This document shows positions 62,113-64,000 of a stretch of DNA of 64,000 bases, piece after piece. Numbering within the stretch: position 1 is the stretch's first letter; each line of letters starts with the position of its first letter. A program made the translations under genes and the position numbers. Source of the stretch: an uncultured Pelagibacteraceae bacterium (lineage in GTDB: Bacteria; Pseudomonadota; Alphaproteobacteria; Pelagibacterales; Pelagibacteraceae); contig CACMJW010000001.1 of assembly GCA_902614125.1 (NCBI GenBank), forward strand, positions 124,001 to 188,000, in the 5' to 3' direction. Under the pieces are notes generated by a model, which saw only the letters and a program-made list of their open reading frames with translations, had not been told where the DNA came from and searched no databases.

Positions 62113-62457
62113 ATGAGTGATTTAGCTAGTAAAAAATGTATTCCTTGTGAGGGAAATATTCCTCCTTTTAAAATTGAGGAAATACACAACTATCTAAAAA
62201 AAGTTGATGGCTGGTCAGTCAAGGAAGATGGTCTTGATGGGTATCATTTAATAAAAGATTATAAATTTGAAAATTTTTTAAAAAGCCAAGAATTTGTAAA
62301 TAAAGTAGGAGAAATTGCAGAGAGTGAGGGTCATCATCCAGATATATGGTTTGGATGGGGATATGCTAAAATTAAAATTTATACTCATGCAATAAAAGGC
62401 TTGGCTGAAAGTGATTTTATATTAGCAGCAAAAATTGATAAAATTATTAATGTTTAA
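62113..62457 (+). CDS. phhB: 4a-hydroxytetrahydrobiopterin dehydratase (PCD/DCoH)
   Basis: CEGNIPPFKIEEIHNYLKKVDGWSV, ESEGHHPDIWFGWGYAKIKIYTHAIKGLAESDFILAAKID. Confidence 0.93.
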   Translation: MSDLASKKCIPCEGNIPPFKIEEIHNYLKKVDGWSVKEDGLDGYHLIKDYKFENFLKSQEFVNKVGEIAESEGHHPDIWFGWGYAKIKIYTHAIKGLAESDFILAAKIDKIINV

Positions 62458-63988
62458 AGTGACGCGTTTTTGAAAATACAAGCACAGTCTCTGTTTCATT
62501 AGCATATTTTATAATTTCTTTATCCCTTATTGAGCCAGAGGGTTGAATAACAGCACTCACACCTGCTTGAATTAAAGTTTCAATTCCATCTACAAAAGGA
62601 AAAAAAGCATCAGAAGCAGCAACTACTTCATCACTCTCTTTGATTTTTTGAAAGTTATGCATTTTATCAATCGCAATTTTACAACTATCCAGGCGGCTTG
62701 GTTGACCTGATCCTATTCCAACCGTTCTAGTGTTGGAAGTAAGTACAATTGCATTAGATTTTACATATCTGCAAACATTTAAGGCAAACATTAGCTCTCT
62801 AAATATTTTAGACGAAGGTTTTTTTTTAGAAACTACTTGAAAATTTTTACTCTCAAACTTTTTATTATCAGGTGATTGTATGAGTAGAGAGTTAAAATTT
62901 GAGACAATACTATTTATGTTTTCTAATTTAATTTTTGAAGAATCTATTATTCTTAAATTCTTCCTTTTTTTTAAGGCTCTAATTGCATCTTTCTCATAAC
63001 CATTTCCAATTACTACTTCAAAATAAGTTTTAGATAATTCATCTGCCAGCTTTGTATTAATTTTAAAATTACAAGAAACAATACCACCAAAAGCACTTAT
63101 AGGATCTGAAGTTAGTGCTTCCTTAAAACTACTAACTTTGTTTTTGTTAATTGATACACCACAAGGATTTGCGTGTTTAACAATTACTGTACCAACTCCA
63201 GCCGGTAATGATTTTGACGTGTTAAGTGCTGCATATATATCGTTATAGTTATTATAACTGAGTTTTTTTCCATGTAACTGATCTAAATTTGTTGATAAAG
63301 AATAGCTATATATTGAAGCAATTTGATGTGGGTTTTCTCCATATCTAAGTTTTTCAACTAAATTTGTTGATATTACTTTTTTAACTGGAAAACTTGTCTT
63401 ATTTTTTTCTATAAAGTAATTTGAAATCATTGCATCGTAAGATGCAGTTTCAGTAAAAGCTTCCTCAGACATTTGCTGTCTAAAAGATAATGAAGTTGAT
63501 CCTTTATTTTCATTTAATTCCAATATTAATTTTTCGTATTGATCTAATTTTGTGATAATTGTAACATCTTTATAATTTTTTGCTGCTGCTCTGACCATTG
63601 TTGGTCCACCAATATCAATATTTTCTATAATTTTATCGTGATTTGTATTTTCGTTAACGGCTTTCTCAAATGGGTAAAAATTTACTATCACTAAATCTAT
63701 ATTTTCAAAATTATAAGATTTCATTGCAAGTTTGTGAGATTTTTTATTTCTTTCATTTAAAATTCCAGCATGAATTTTTGGGTGCAAGGTTTTAACTCTT
63801 CCATCAAGAATTTCGGGAAATTTTGTAAAATTTGAAACCTCATTACATTTAAAACCATGTTTTTTTATTTCTTTAAATGTCCCGCCAGAGCTTATAATTT
63901 TGATTTTAAATTTTTTAAGAACTGTTAAGATTTTCCTTAAGTTATGTTTATCTGAAACTGAAATTAGAGCCTGTGAAATTTTTTTCAT
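62447..63988 (-). CDS. purH: Bifunctional AICAR transformylase/IMP cyclohydrolase
   Basis: ALISVSDKHNLRKIL, ILDGRVKTLHPKIHAGIL, VKHANPCGVS, SDAFFPFVDGIETLIQAGVSAVIQPSGSIRD. Confidence 0.98.
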   Translation of the reverse strand: MKKISQALISVSDKHNLRKILTVLKKFKIKIISSGGTFKEIKKHGFKCNEVSNFTKFPEILDGRVKTLHPKIHAGILNERNKKSHKLAMKSYNFENIDLVIVNFYPFEKAVNENTNHDKIIENIDIGGPTMVRAAAKNYKDVTIITKLDQYEKLILELNENKGSTSLSFRQQMSEEAFTETASYDAMISNYFIEKNKTSFPVKKVISTNLVEKLRYGENPHQIASIYSYSLSTNLDQLHGKKLSYNNYNDIYAALNTSKSLPAGVGTVIVKHANPCGVSINKNKVSSFKEALTSDPISAFGGIVSCNFKINTKLADELSKTYFEVVIGNGYEKDAIRALKKRKNLRIIDSSKIKLENINSIVSNFNSLLIQSPDNKKFESKNFQVVSKKKPSSKIFRELMFALNVCRYVKSNAIVLTSNTRTVGIGSGQPSRLDSCKIAIDKMHNFQKIKESDEVVAASDAFFPFVDGIETLIQAGVSAVIQPSGSIRDKEIIKYANETETVLVFSKTRHFKH

Positions 63989-64000
63989 TCAATTTTAGTT

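Noticed and set aside
1-64000. CRISPR arrays, prophage, IS elements, rRNA genes, toxin-antitoxin or defence islands
   Set aside because: No spaced repeats, transposase/integrase, phage structural or defence motifs were seen; the window is core-genome-like throughout.

Overview
The window looks like a chromosomal segment of a streamlined, very AT-rich alphaproteobacterium. Gene content and protein style suggest SAR11/Pelagibacterales; this is inferred by eye, with no database search. It is densely coded with core genes: phoH-miaB-fur-tsaB, trpS-murJ, maeB, rsmI/lpoA-like, grpE-dnaK-dnaJ-dapB-nth, an abundant-porin-like gene, leuS-lptE-holA, parB-parA-rsmG-mnmG-mnmE-rho-hemJ-hemH-hemE, ppsR-maf-aroE-coaE-dnaQ, secB, hslVU, hisBHAFE, an mcl-mtkA-mtkB-like cluster, lolA-ftsK, three sulfotransferase-domain proteins, tRNA-Gly(GCC) and purH. 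I see no prophage, CRISPR array, IS element or rRNA. The main points for a second look are: (1) an untracked 34-aa ORF at 19665-19769(-) ending in KPKKGKGSFKRKK, resembling a minimal ArfA ribosome-rescue factor, which overlaps the upstream regulator gene across an A11 tract; (2) a candidate replication origin in the hemE-ppsR gap (38881-39166), with two parS-like sites (one perfect) inside rsmG and mnmG; (3) CTTGAA-N16-CCAT-like candidate heat-shock promoters upstream of grpE, dnaK and hslVU, with a perfect inverted repeat around the hslV one; (4) an internally shortened TsaB overlapping the next gene head-to-head; (5) a compact malyl-CoA lyase/malate-CoA ligase cluster.
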